Source: Buxus sempervirens
Taxonomy: Eukaryota > Streptophyta > Magnoliopsida > Buxales > Buxaceae
Assembly: GCA_947561395.2 (NCBI GenBank)
Contig: CANNZS020000236.1
Span: 918,322-982,321 of the forward strand
Length of the DNA stretch: 64,000 bases
Direction of reading: 5' to 3'
Positions 9,974 to 20,152 of this stretch are shown piece after piece. The stretch's first letter is position 1, and every line of letters begins with the position of its first letter. Under the pieces are notes generated by a model. The model worked only from the letters and a program-made list of their open reading frames with translations. It was not told the DNA's origin and did not search any database. A program made the position numbers and the translations under genes.

Positions 9974-10299
9974 CTCTCCCTTGAGAGTCTAAAGAAGTCG
10001 CACAATGTCATCCTTAGAAAAGTGAGAGTCATCCTCTCACCAGTCAGCGACCCGTTTTAGCGGTCTTCGTTCCTCACTCTATCTAGCCGTTTGATCCGCC
10101 TGGGTTCTCTTCCTAAACCCTTCCTTGACCAAGGTGATTATGAGACCAATCAAAAACCGTTTTTCGTTAATAGATGGGGGCTCCCAATGCAAACTTAGAT
10201 GTTTTTGCAAGGGAGGTTGGTTCGGGTGGGCTAGGATCGGGCTTTTGGATTGGGAAAGGATTTGCCGGGTAACGGGTAAGGAAGGTCGGGCTCGGGTGG
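9974..10299. other. Short spacer before the retrotransposon mosaic
   Basis: No gene seen. Its second half (about 10190-10290) turns G-rich (repeated gggctcggg/ggtcggg words) and may already be transferred nuclear sequence, but no retrotransposon domain can be read before about 10300. Confidence 0.4.
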
Positions 10300-11420
10300 A
10301 ATAGGAGATGATGGTGTTGGCTCTGCCCGAGTTCTCGTTTGCCTACCTACCTCAGAAAGATGTGAAAGGGTGTGTGTTGGTTGATTTTATCACCAATCAT
10401 ACGTTAGACCTCAGAGATAAGCTTCCGGACAAAGATGATAATGTTGTTTGCGTCTCCAAAGCCCCATGGTAACTTTACTTCGACGGATCGGTGCAAGCTG
10501 ATGGCTCCGGAGCAGGGGTCCCATAGTCTCTCCGTCCAAGTCCAGCGACGCTCGTACCGGCTGTGTTTTCCTTGCACAAATAACGTGGCCGAATATGAGA
10601 CTTTGCTCATAGCAAAGGAACTAGCTATCGCGCTCCGTATATGTAGTGCCGTCTTCAAAGGCGACTCACAGTTGGTGATAAAGCAAATGACTGTAGATTA
10701 CAAGGCAACGGAGGCCAATCTCGCTGCATACAAGAAGAAAGAACTCAAGCAAGCTTCCTGGTTTAACGATGTGAACTTTTTTTATGTACCGCGAGGGAAA
10801 AATGAAGAAGCCAATGCTATGGCACAGTTAGCTTCCAGTCTGAAGTTCCCAAATGACACCGATGAACAGACGTTCGTCGTGAAATACCGTTATCTGCCCT
10901 CGGGCCGGGTACGGACTTTTGATGACATATAAATTATGGACGTCGAGATTCATTCAAGAAGATGATTGGCAAACGCCCATAATTCAATACCTATAGAACC
11001 TGTCCTGCTCCGAAATCTCTTCGACAGAAAGCATTGCGATACGTGTTGATTGACGACGATCTTCTCTATAAAAGAGGGCATAACGGATTTTTGATGCGAT
11101 GCGTTGGAGATGCCGAGGCACAGACGATCTTGGTGGCAGATCCACGACGGTGTGTGTGGATCACACCAAGCAGGCCGAAAGATGCGTTGGTTGATCCGGA
11201 GACATGGCCACTACTGGCCTACGGTCCTGTCAGATTGCATAGCACATGCTAAGAGCTGCGATGCCTGCCAGAGGTATGGACCAATCCAGCACAAGCCGGC
11301 TTCCGAGTTATACCCGATTATCAAGCCTTGGCCATTTCGAGGTTGGGCCATGGATATCATCGGAAAGATCTATCCCAGATAAGAGGTCATGCTTTTATCC
11401 TAGTAGCTACGGCCCAGCCT
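10300..11420 (+). mobile_element. Ty3/gypsy fossil, Tat-like: RNase H and integrase N-terminus
   Basis: Fossil fragment of a nuclear Ty3/gypsy retrotransposon. In order it shows the end of the RT connection (AYLPQKDVKG, VLVDFITNH), an archaeal-like RNase H (YFDGS, then NNVAEYETLL, GDSQLVIKQM and VPRGKNEEANAMAQLAS at about 10570-10850), and the integrase zinc-finger region (about 11040-11390: LLYKRG, then a CDACQRYG finger half and the WPFRGWAMDIIG segment). The extra RNase H type and these motifs point to the Tat/Ogre side of gypsy. It is broken, with several interruptions, and has no LTRs or gag here. It ends where copia sequence begins. Copies: 35708-36828 and 61116-62236. Confidence 0.85.
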
Positions 11421-11429
11421 TCGCCTTTC

Positions 11430-12430
11430 CATTGCAGCCAACAAGGGATGGCCTCTATATCAACTGGATGTCCAGAATGCCTTCTTGAATGGTGACCTTC
11501 AATAATAAGTATATATGACTCCTCCACCTGGATTCACGTGTAAGGGGGAGGAAGGCAAAGTGTGCAAACTCAGGAAAGCCGGTCTCAAACAGTCTCCCAG
11601 AGCGTGGTTTGAGAGATTTAGCGGGGCTATGGTAGAGATTGGGTTCAGGCGGTGCCATGCAGACTACTCCGTGTTCATCAAACGAAGAGCCGAAGGAACA
11701 ACTGTTCTTCTAGTGTATGTGGAAGATATTGTCCTTACTGGGGATGATGGGAAATCCATCAAGGAATTAAAGGCATACCTGGGTCAAGTTTTTGCCATCA
11801 AAGATCTTTGAGAACTAAGAGACTTTTTGGGTATCGAAGTAGCTCGATCTAAACGTGGCATTTATATCTCCCAGAGGAAGTTCTTTTGATCTTCTTCGGG
11901 AAACAGGAAAACTTGGTGCGAAGCCTATAGAAAAGCCTATGGAGGTTCATCATCGTCTCAGCACTGAAGAAGGGGAACGGATCCTAGAGCGTATAAGAGG
12001 TTAGTTGGGAAGCTAATCTACCTCACTATTACGAGACCGGACCTTACCTACGCTGTTGGTGTAGTGAGCCAATTCATGCATACACCGTCAGTTCCTCATT
12101 TAGAAGCAGTTCATCGGATTCTTTGGTATCTCAAGGCATCTCCTGGTAAAGGGATCCTATATGGTAACCATGGTCACTTGTAACTATCTGCTTATTCCGA
12201 TGCGGACTGGGCTGGCTCACATTGTGATAGGCGCTCCACTACTGGGTACTGTACTCTTGTTGGAGGTAACCTAGTCACGTTACAAAGCAAAAAAGAGCCT
12301 TTAGTACTTTAAGGTGTGGCGAGATCGAGTGCAGAGCCTAAAGAAGTAGGGGTATAGGGCTATGGCTCATACTACGTGTAAGTTGGTCTGGCTCAAGAGT
12401 TTCATGAAGGAGACTGCAGTTTCCAATATG
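11430..12430 (+). mobile_element. Ty1/copia fossil: reverse transcriptase and RNase H
   Basis: Copia-type polymerase fragment in plus orientation. RT signatures run in the usual order: LYQLDVQNAFLNGDL, PPPGF, then VCKLRKAGLKQSPRAWFERF and the catalytic region with VLLVYVEDIVLTGDD at about 11710-11750. It is followed by copia RNase H (AYSDADWAGSHCDRRSTTGY, about 12190-12255) and a terminal AHTTCKLVWLKSFMKE stretch. Integrase, gag and LTRs are absent. It is broken with a handful of interruptions and is bounded on both sides by unrelated gypsy sequence. Copies: 36838-37838 and 62246-63246. Confidence 0.87.
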
Positions 12431-12439
12431 GATTCTCCG

Positions 12440-14500
12440 AGTATACTTTCTTAGGGAGGGTATAGCCAATGAAGACGCCTTAAGAATCAGCCTGTTCGTC
12501 AGTACGCTAAAAGAAAGCGCATTCGACTGGTATGTCATGCTACCAGAAGGCTCCATCAACTCATGGGCCGACATGGAGCGAAAATTCTTTTTCCACTTCT
12601 TCGATGAAGATGACTCTGTCTCCACAGCCCAGTTGTGTTCAACAAAACAAGGACCAAGCGAGTCGGCACGAGACTTCATCAAAAGGGGGAAATAGCTTGT
12701 GGCTACATTATCCGTCAGGCTCGGAAAAGTCTTCCGGATTTGTGGACATGTGTCGCACGAACCTCTCCACCAAACTCCGGTCTAAGATTGTCTCGGAGTC
12801 CAGCTGAAGACCATGGCTGAACTCATGGACACCGCCGCTCAAGCCGAAGCTGTCATCAAGGATCGAGAACGAGAGAAGAGCTTCACTAAGCTAAGAGAGG
12901 CGAATCCTCGAAGTCCGCATAAAAGAAGAAGGACACCCACTCGATCCGGGTACCCCGTCAAGGGGATACCTCGAGTCAAGAACCCGAAAAGATCAATGGA
13001 AAAGGAGAGAAGGCAAAAGAGGAGGCCAACCATGCAAGAGCTACTCTTACAAGAATACGACTTCGATGTCGACGCAACCGAGAGTATATACTCAACATGC
13101 TCCTTCCAAACAAAAGAATCAAGCTACCGCCAAGCAAAAGACCGGACGATGAGAAGTGCACAGACCAAGCAAATTTCTGTCGATACCATCGAATCGTTGG
13201 TCACACAACTAAAGAATGTTACGTCCTGAAGGATTTGATACAAGACATGGTTAAGTCAGGAGCCCTTTTTCTAGAGAAAGAGGAAAGGAAGGTTACCACC
13301 AATATGGTCTCCATTCAGTTCGGGCAGTTTCAACCCTGCACGATCCCAGTCACTCAAGAAGAACCACATGACGTGGAGTTCCGTATTGAGCGAGGCTTTG
13401 TCGTTCTCTGGATCAGTAGTCCGCCATCAGCCTCAGTCAGTGTATAGTAAGTACTAGTAGTTCTAGCACACTAAATCAGAGTATACAGAGGAGCTCACCG
13501 AATCTGTAGAGTTGAGGCCGGCCACCCTCCGACGGGAAATACATCGTTACTGACAATGCCGTGGTAATACCTAAAGCTAAAAGGTATGGGTAGGCGGTTC
13601 AGGTCATGGACTCGTGGTAGGCTAGTTTTTGGGATAAAACCAATCTTCCCTTGCTTCTTGCGTTAGCGCCCTGTAGTTTGATTCGCTGCCCTAGTATTGT
13701 CAGACGAAAAGCCATTAGATCATCCCATTTATCGCTTTAATCCCAGACAAGCCTAGTTGTGGAGTGACAACTCAAAACGATACGAAATACTTCCTCAACC
13801 AACCCTCCATCGCAGAAACAACAAAAGAATTCGCAAGGGTCACAACCGGATCACCACCCGATAATCCTATCATGATTGGGGCGGAAACTCCTTAACCTCG
13901 GAGGATTTACTTGACAAGCCCTCCCCTGGTAATGAGCGCATCCCAACACAAATTGCCATCATTGAACTACTGTGTACCTCACATGTTCACAGAACTTTGT
14001 CCTATCAGGATCTCAAAACCTCAGATGTTCCAGAAGACATCTAGGTGAATCACTTACACGCTTTGATATGCCAGTGAATTGTGCCTGAAACAATAACCTT
14101 TTCTGGAAACGACTTGCCCGACATTGCCTTTCCTCATAACCAAAATTATACGAGCCTGGCACGGTGGAGGGTCTTAGTGGATGACGAACGGGTCAACACT
14201 GAATATCTAAAGCCGTCTTTGACTTCCTACGTGAAACCATTAATCAGTTGCAACCGAATGGTCTTATCATTGAATTGAAGCCTATGGTGAAGAGGAACAC
14301 AAGTCTCTAGGATCAAGCATGTCTGAAGTAGGGCGCCCCTGCAAGTCGGTCGTGCTATCAGACCCACTATTCTTCATGCAGTCGATGCTCCCCTACTACG
14401 TTTATGGCTATAACAACCTCCTGTTGGGACGTCCATGTCTAAAAAAAGTGGTGTCTTCAGCGTCTAATACTGAAATCACGAAAAAGTATGACTTCCCCTG
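12440..14500 (+). mobile_element. Ty3/gypsy fossil, Tat-like: gag and protease region
   Basis: Plus-strand gag fragment, then a protease-like end. Gag shows SLFVSTLKESAFDWYVMLP and the NSWADMERKFFFHFF helix region (about 12490-12600), a basic linker (about 12890-13030), and a partial CCHC-like knuckle (CRYHRIVGHTTKECYVLKD, about 13165-13235). From about 13450 similarity thins; ITFSGNDLP (about 14090) and NNLLLGRPC (about 14410-14440) resemble the protease flank of Tat elements. It is broken with several interruptions and has no LTR. It could be from the same element as 10300-11420, but the order is inverted relative to an intact element. Copies: 37848-39908, and 63256-64000 cut by the window. 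Confidence 0.75.
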
Positions 14501-14504
14501 ATCG

Positions 14505-16885
14505 TAGACCACCCTTATCCGTCTCAAAAAGTATAAAATTTCCTTAGCAAACTGGTAGGCTGCAGGGCTCTTTCCCGTATATCCGCCCATAACCGTATGT
14601 GGAGTGAGTGGCTGTTGTCCTGTAGCAAGCTCAAATGGGCTGTGGCGGGTAAACTCACTCTTCTGCAAGTTATAGGAGAACCGCGCCACGTCAAGTAATT
14701 TAGCCCAGTCCTTCTGGTTGGCACTCACAAAGTGCCTCAAGTATAACTCCAGTAGTGCGTTGACGCGTTCGGTCTGTCCATCCGTCTGGGGGTGGAAGCT
14801 AGTAGAAAAGTTAAGATCTGAACCCATCAGCTTGAATAGCTCAGTCCAGAATCGCCCAGTGAACCGTGGGTCCCGATCACTAACGATGGTGAGTGGAAGA
14901 CCCCAATACTTCACCACATGTTTAAGAAAAAGTCGTGCTGCTTCTTCCGCTGTGCAATCCGTAGTGGCAGCGAAAAAAGTATAATATTATTATAATCTGT
15001 CCACCACCACCCTGATTGATCCGTATCCCTCTGACTTAGGTAGAGCAGAGATGAAGTCCATTGAGACGCTTTCCCATGGTCTCTCTGGAATAGGCAGAGG
15101 TTCCAATAATCCTCCTGGATGCTGCTGTTCCACCTTGTCTTGTTGGCAAACAAGACAGGTTCTGACATAGGCTTCCACATCATCCTTCATTCGTGGTCAA
15201 TAGTAGGCGGTCTCTAACAATGCATATGTGCGGCGTTGTCCAGGATGTCCTGCCCATCGAGTATCATGGCATTCCTTGATTAGCTCCTTCCTTAGGTTAC
15301 CCCACTTAGGCACATAAAGTCGATCCCCTTTAGTGTAGAGTAACCCATCACGTACCCAAAATCGACGGGTTTTGCCTTCACTGGCCATCTTCATTAGACT
15401 CCTAGCCATAGAGTCATGCTCCAGTCCCTCCTTAATCTGATCAGGTATAGTTCCTTGGAGTCGACTTATGGCAGCCAGCCCTTCTAGCCTTAGTGCAGCC
15501 AACTCCGATTTGCGACTAAGCGCATCTGCCACTTGGTTGGTTCTTCCTGGCTTATATTCAAATACCAAGTCGAATTCAGCCAAGGAATCCTGCCACCGTG
15601 CCTGCTTTGGACTTAGTTTCTTCTGAGTCTGAAAATCACTGGTGGCAATATTATCAGTCTTAATTACGAACTTAGACCCCAGTAGGTAATGTCTCCATGT
15701 CCTCAGGCAATGCACCACTCTTTACCATACAAAGGCATCTCTTTCTCTTGGACCGCGCCTCCCTTACTTGTTTGGCTCATTGAGCTTTCGGCTATCATAT
15801 GCGATAGGGTTACCTTCTTGTACTAGCACACCGCCGATGGCATAGTCTGACGCATCCGTGTGTACTTCAAATGGCTTAGTGTGATCTGGCAACTGCAATA
15901 CGGGGTCATCCATCACTGCCTGCTTTAGGTCCTCAAAAGCTCTTTGACACTCTTCCGATCAGTGCAGTGCCATGATCGGTCCGTACGTCCTTCTTTCATT
16001 TTTGAGTTGAGCAGCCCTTATTCGAGTAACTTACGATGAATCGATATACATATATAAATTTAGTTCACGAGCCCTAAAAACGATCTTAGCTCACTCACCT
16101 TGGTAGGTGCTTGCCACTCCTCGATGGCTCTGATGCCCATCCAATGCCCTATCCGTCTGTCCAAAGGAGCATTTCTCTTTCTTTACATAGAGGTGATTCT
16201 TCCTTAATACCTTAAAAAAAAACGGTCCGGAGGTGGCTAACGTGGTCGTTTAAACGAATGGCTACAGCCCACGATCCAAGTATACCACCAGTCGTCTAAG
16301 TACGGGTGGAATAGCTCATTTATGAGGGTGCAGAACGTGGCAGGGGTATTGGTGAGTCCAAACAAAAGGCATAACCAAATCAAACGCACCGTACCTTGCT
16401 TGTCACACAGGTCGTCTTTGGCTCGTCTCCTTCCGCGATACGCACCTGGTAGTAGCCAGACCGTAGATCCAACTTCGAGAATTGCGTTCGGTCGAAGAAG
16501 TCTGCAATCAAAGTGGATACTTGTTCTTGATGGTTAGGTTACCTTGTTGAGCGCCAGATAATCAATGCACAAGGCTCCCGCTTCTTCTGGAAGAAAACAG
16601 GGGCTCCATATGGTGCCTTGGAGGCTGGAATATAAATAGGCCTCAATGAGTTCCTTAAATTATTTCCTGAGCTCAACCAACTCCGGAGGGGACATCCGCT
16701 AAACCCAGCCAATGCAGGGGGTTTGGCTCCAGGCTCCAACTCGATCTTGTGGTAGACTGCCCTCCTAGGGGCACTTGGCAACTAACTCGTGGGGCATGAT
16801 ATCCCATCCTCAAGTACTTGCTGCACTTCCTGAGAAAGAAGTCGTCTTGGTATTGGCTCTGCTCTTCTTTTAGCATGAACATGAA
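14505..16885 (-). mobile_element. Ty3/gypsy fossil, chromovirus-like: RT, RNase H, integrase
   Basis: Minus-strand pol fragment. Reading from 16885 downward: MLKEE and RRAVYHKIELEPGAKPPA (segment before RT), ASKAPYGAPVFFQKK (RT start), RT remnants to about 15730, RNase H end (WRHYLLGSKFVIKTDN, EYKPGRTNQVADALSRK), the integrase zinc finger (HDTRWAGHPGQRR ... CLVCQQDK) and the integrase core (PLTIVSDRDPRFTGRFWTEL, FHPQTDGQTERVNALLELYL). The D-D-E core motifs and this wording fit chromoviruses. It is broken with roughly ten interruptions and has no gag or LTR. Copy 2: 39913-42293. Confidence 0.88.
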
Positions 16886-16892
16886 TTAGATT

Positions 16893-17489
16893 CTATTCGT
16901 CTTCTTTATTCTTAAGAGAACCCCCCACCTGAACCATTCTTAAGACCACCAAGCCCTCTCGAATTAGTTCTACGATAGAAGCTTTCAACGTAGACCCGGG
17001 GACAAATCTTTCACTCACTGAGAAGTTAAAACCTGTGACTAGATCGTCCTGAAGACGGATGCGACGGGAAGAAGTGGCATTTGGAAGTGTTGCTGACTTA
17101 ACATTTAGGTTTCGGCATAACAAAGCTTGCACTGTCTTTTCGCACTTAGGCGCACAGCGTGCCGTTGGTAATGATTCTACTACGGTGCCACAAATTCGCA
17201 AGCTGATTCTAAGTAATCGTTGTTGTTCATTTGATTCCGGAGGAACTACTTCGTTAGGATTGGGGAATTGCTGCGATTCTTCCTGAATAGCCTGGATTCT
17301 CCCGTCGAGAGTCACTTTGAAAGTCTTACCTAAACTCTTCCGACTGAATATGATAAAGCCTATAAAACGACGAGCTACTATCATTTCTTCATTATAGATT
17401 GAGATCTTCTTCGAACTTGATGCACAAATAGATAGAATAGCAGCAAATAACATCTTTCTAGCCTGCATATTCGTGGAACTCAATCTCAT
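16893..17489 (-). CDS. atp4: ATP synthase subunit 4 (b subunit, peripheral stalk)
   Basis: This 198-residue product matches plant mitochondrial ATP4 (ymf39, formerly orf25) over its whole length. ATP4 is the membrane-anchored b-type subunit that joins the F1 head to the FO sector of inner-membrane ATP synthase. The conserved start MRLSSTNMQARKMLFAAILS, the segment ISIYNEEMIVA, TFKVTLDGRIQAIQEESQQF, ESNEQQRLLRISLRICG and a C-terminal KASIVELIREGLVVLRMV are all present; the SVSERF...SLKNKED tail is the form I associate with many eudicots. Length (about 192-198 in angiosperms) is normal and the ATG start is conserved. Genomic Arg residues in VARRF probably become Cys by C-to-U editing. It lies 177 bases downstream of nad4L on the same strand, a pair commonly co-transcribed. 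A gypsy fossil starts just beyond its stop. Confidence 0.96.
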   Translation of the reverse strand: MRLSSTNMQARKMLFAAILSICASSSKKISIYNEEMIVARRFIGFIIFSRKSLGKTFKVTLDGRIQAIQEESQQFPNPNEVVPPESNEQQRLLRISLRICGTVVESLPTARCAPKCEKTVQALLCRNLNVKSATLPNATSSRRIRLQDDLVTGFNFSVSERFVPGSTLKASIVELIREGLVVLRMVQVGGSLKNKEDE

Positions 17490-17666
17490 TTAGAAAGCTT
17501 ATCTCTATTTTTCAGCAACTGAACGGGAAGTTTTTTTTTTAGGAAAGGACTTTAGAATCGGATGCGCTCGCCTAGCGAGAAAGGGCCCTGACCATGCCAA
17601 CCAAAGAAAGAAGAGAACGAAAGGAGAAGATAACTTCGTATTTTTGTAACTCTCTAGGAGTCATGT
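17490..17666 (-). other. nad4L-atp4 intergenic spacer
   Basis: Spacer of 177 bases between the nad4L stop and the atp4 ATG on the minus strand. It contains an uninterrupted T run at about 17530-17539 on the plus strand (A run in the transcript) and no hairpin obvious enough to suggest termination, which is consistent with co-transcription of the two genes. It recurs at 42898-43074. Confidence 0.6.
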
Positions 17667-17969
17667 TTAACCTTGAATGCTATTAATAGATTCTACAGCA
17701 ATAGTCCCTCGGACTCGGAAAGTAATAACGAAAATGGCTGACCCAATAGCAGATTCCGCAGCTGCCACCGTTGGAACCAATGAAGCAAATGATTGACCCA
17801 TCATATCATCCGAAGAAACGGAAAATACCAAAAAGTTCGAATTCACAGCTAATAACATTGATTCAATTGGCATTGACATAATAGGAATATTTCGTCTATT
17901 AAGGAGGATTCCCCGAATACCTGAAATAGAGATGATCATAGAAAATGTGAAATATTTGATAGGATCCGT
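17667..17969 (-). CDS. nad4L: NADH dehydrogenase subunit 4L (complex I)
   Basis: This encodes the small membrane subunit ND4L of the proton-pumping arm of complex I, inner mitochondrial membrane. I place the start at an ACG codon (17967-17969), ten codons before the first ATG. This gives the conserved N-terminus (M)DPIKYFTFS and the family's usual 100 residues; the ACG is known to be edited to AUG in many angiosperms. The conserved core [20 protein letters not shown] and the end INSIQG are exact. Family comparison implies further C-to-U edits that turn genomic Ser into Leu or Phe (S14, S16, S44, S53, S60, S63, S77, S94) and probably P3 into Leu. Three membrane helices are expected. It lies between orf257 (155 bases upstream) and atp4 (177 bases downstream). 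Confidence 0.97.
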   Translation of the reverse strand, partial: TDPIKYFTFSMIISISGIRGILLNRRNIPIMSMPIESMLLAVNSNFLVFSVSSDDMMGQSFASLVPTVAAAESAIGSAIFVITFRVRGTIAVESINSIQG

Positions 17970-18124
17970 TTCGGGAACGTGGAATGTAAGAGTAATTCAA
18001 AGGATAAATATAAATATTGGAAGCGCTCTTTCCCTCTCACCAGTACTTACTATAAGGGGTGGGGCGGAACCGGTTCAAACCAAATATCCAACAGCAACTT
18101 TCCTTAATGGCTACCCACTTTTCC

Positions 18125-18898
18125 TTAGTTCTCTTCTTGGAAGTATTTTTTAATAATATATTGAAGCTCACTTTGAACGTTAAGCCTGGCCTTATAAACA
18201 TCACCTCCCGCGGAACTACGAGCTCGTGACAGCCATGTAAGAAGAGACTGATATTGTCTCAATGTAGCACCGGGGCGGTTGGCCCCCTTGGCTTCTTTGG
18301 AGCCACAGCTTTGGATGAGCCATTCCACCATCTCTTGAGGAGATGGAGCGGGTTTTTGTGTTTGGTACTTGTTGGCCTCCTCCCCTATCATAGGGGAAAT
18401 GAGCTCCGCCAATTCCATTTTTGAATGGCCCACTTCATCCCATTTCCTAGATGAAACCGCCTCTTCGGCGAGGGCTGTTTTTGATTTTTCCTCCTGTCCT
18501 TCCTCGTCCGTCGCCGGGACATTTAAATCCGGCAGATTCGTTTTGGAAGAAGAACTTGAGGCGATTTCGCCCTCGCCCCCCGGAGACATGTGCTTCCCGG
18601 AATTGGGCTCCTCCTCGGTAGCTAGGAGAGCTCGAACGGCAAAAAGAATAGCCGCCGCAAAGAGACCCCCTGAGCAGCCCATTTTCATGAGAAAGAAAGA
18701 TAGGGCGCGCTGTCCAAAAAAGAACCCTACTTTGGAAAGTAGGATTTTCAAATACGAAAGAAAACCCACTTTGACGCAAATAAGAAAAAAAATGACTAAA
18801 AGAATAGTTACGATGATGGCTCGGCACAGTAATACAAATAGTATTCGATCTCTTACTGAATTTCTTTTCTTAGTCATGCTGTATTTGTTCCTAGTCAT
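18125..18898 (-). CDS. orf257, membrane-anchored protein of unknown function upstream of nad4L
   Basis: Not recognised as a standard gene. The first 93 residues hold a basic start (RNKYSMTKKRNSVRDR) and three hydrophobic stretches at about 19-50 (ILFVLLCRAIIVTILLVIFF), 53-71 and 75-93 (GGLFAAAILFAVRALLA). Residues 94-150 are low-complexity and acidic (SPGGEGEIASSSSSK, NLPDLNVPATDEEGQEEK), and 150-257 form a soluble, helix-prone tail (PSPQEMVEWLIQ, LNVQSELQYIIKKYFQ). A second Met at residue 8 could also start it. It ends 155 bases before the nad4L start on the same strand, so it may lead an orf257-nad4L-atp4 transcript. The sharp change in composition near residue 94 suggests a chimera of unrelated pieces. 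Membrane-anchored chimeric ORFs beside respiratory genes are the usual form of cytoplasmic male sterility genes, but nothing here shows that function. Confidence 0.55.
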   Translation of the reverse strand: MTRNKYSMTKKRNSVRDRILFVLLCRAIIVTILLVIFFLICVKVGFLSYLKILLSKVGFFFGQRALSFFLMKMGCSGGLFAAAILFAVRALLATEEEPNSGKHMSPGGEGEIASSSSSKTNLPDLNVPATDEEGQEEKSKTALAEEAVSSRKWDEVGHSKMELAELISPMIGEEANKYQTQKPAPSPQEMVEWLIQSCGSKEAKGANRPGATLRQYQSLLTWLSRARSSAGGDVYKARLNVQSELQYIIKKYFQEEN

Positions 18899-20064
18899 TG
18901 GTACGAGAAAGACATAATTTGTTTGTGCCAGCGAGTGAATTAGGTGTGTTTTTGCGTGAGCGACCCATTGGGCGCGAACGTCTCCTTCTATCTGATTTAC
19001 CGCTTTTCTTTATATACGCAATTTTAGATGTAGAACCCGTCTAGTGGCTTACAGAGAGATGAAGATTTTTACTTGGTTTAGCTGTCATAGTGGAGCGAAG
19101 GGACCCATTGGAGTCTGGGGCCCTAGCGTGACTCCTTAGTCTACTTACAGTGCATTAAGTACTTCTCCCCTTTCCTTTATTGATTGCACGAGCTATCATA
19201 GTCTTAGTCGTTCTATGACACTAGTTGAGTCTTTTCCGCAATACATTTTTCCGTTGATTTAGTTGAGTTAGTCGAAGGAGTAAGGCCCCTATGAGAACTA
19301 GCGAAGCGAGGGGTGGATAATAGATCTTACCTTCTGTAATCACTGCAAGCCAATGTCAGGCTCCTTTTCGGACTTCACAGTACTGTACCAAAGAGAAGAA
19401 GAGATCGGGTCGAAGAAGGCCACAAGTGGAAGGAGAAGGATCTGCGCAGAGACTACTGAACCTACTCTATAGCTCAAGAATCAGAAATCAAATAAGTAAG
19501 ACTTGACTCTTCCTGGTCTGTGATTCAGTCAAAAGCTTAGACGATAGGGGGCTAATGGAGGAGATGGTCCGAAGGAGTCCCGGATAGGAACGAAAGAAAG
19601 ATTGAAAGATCGATCCGAACTCCGGCTATTCAAAGAAGGAAGGACGAGTTAGCAGACCGCGGAAGACATAGAACTTCTTCTCGTCTATCTTGGCCAAGTG
19701 GAAGACTGGCTTTCAGAGGTCGAAAGGAAAGGCATTCATAAAGGAAAGGATGCAGAGAGCAAGCTATTAAAAGGGGGAGAGAACGAGGAGCTTTCCATTT
19801 CAGTCAGGAAAAGCCTGACTTCTTCTAGTTACTGGCTCAACAGAGGAAATTGTTATTGGCTCGACGAAAGGGACTGAAAGTGCTTGACTCGAAGAGTAAA
19901 GGGAGAATTATGCTTATACTTTCTTTGGCTCGCCCTAATCCAATAATGGGAAATGGATCTGCTGCTCTTGCTACTACGTGTGGGCAATAGAAGTGAGCTG
20001 GCTAGACTATTACGAAATTGCGTATAGCGTATCGAACGAGAGTCTCGTCTCCCAAGCTTTGAGT
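18899..20064. other. Gene-poor spacer
   Basis: No frame of 60 codons or more and no recognisable gene or tRNA in either orientation. The sequence is purine-rich on the plus strand around 19380-19900 (gaagaag/gaaagga words). A promoter for the orf257-nad4L-atp4 group would be expected in the part nearest 18900, but I find no match to the dicot nonanucleotide there. It recurs at 44307-45472. Confidence 0.5.
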
Positions 20065-20152
20065 TAGTAGCTATAGGCTGTTCCTAGTAGCTAGGTATCT
20101 AGGTAGTTCCCAGTAGCTAGTAGTAGCTAGTAGCTCTCTTCTTGTAGCTAGC
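20065..20152 (+). repeat. Cluster of tagctag words
   Basis: About seven copies of tagctag or gtagctag occur in 88 bases, some nearly tandem (cagtagctagtagtagctag). The same word returns near 21215-21245 and in the flank of the window, so it belongs to a dispersed short-repeat family. It recurs at 45473-45560. Confidence 0.55.

Noticed and set aside
18369-18917. 182-codon plus-strand ORF
   Set aside because: It is antisense to orf257 and overlaps most of it. It has no membrane pattern or motif of its own and faces away from the nad4L-atp4 group, so it is most likely a shadow frame.
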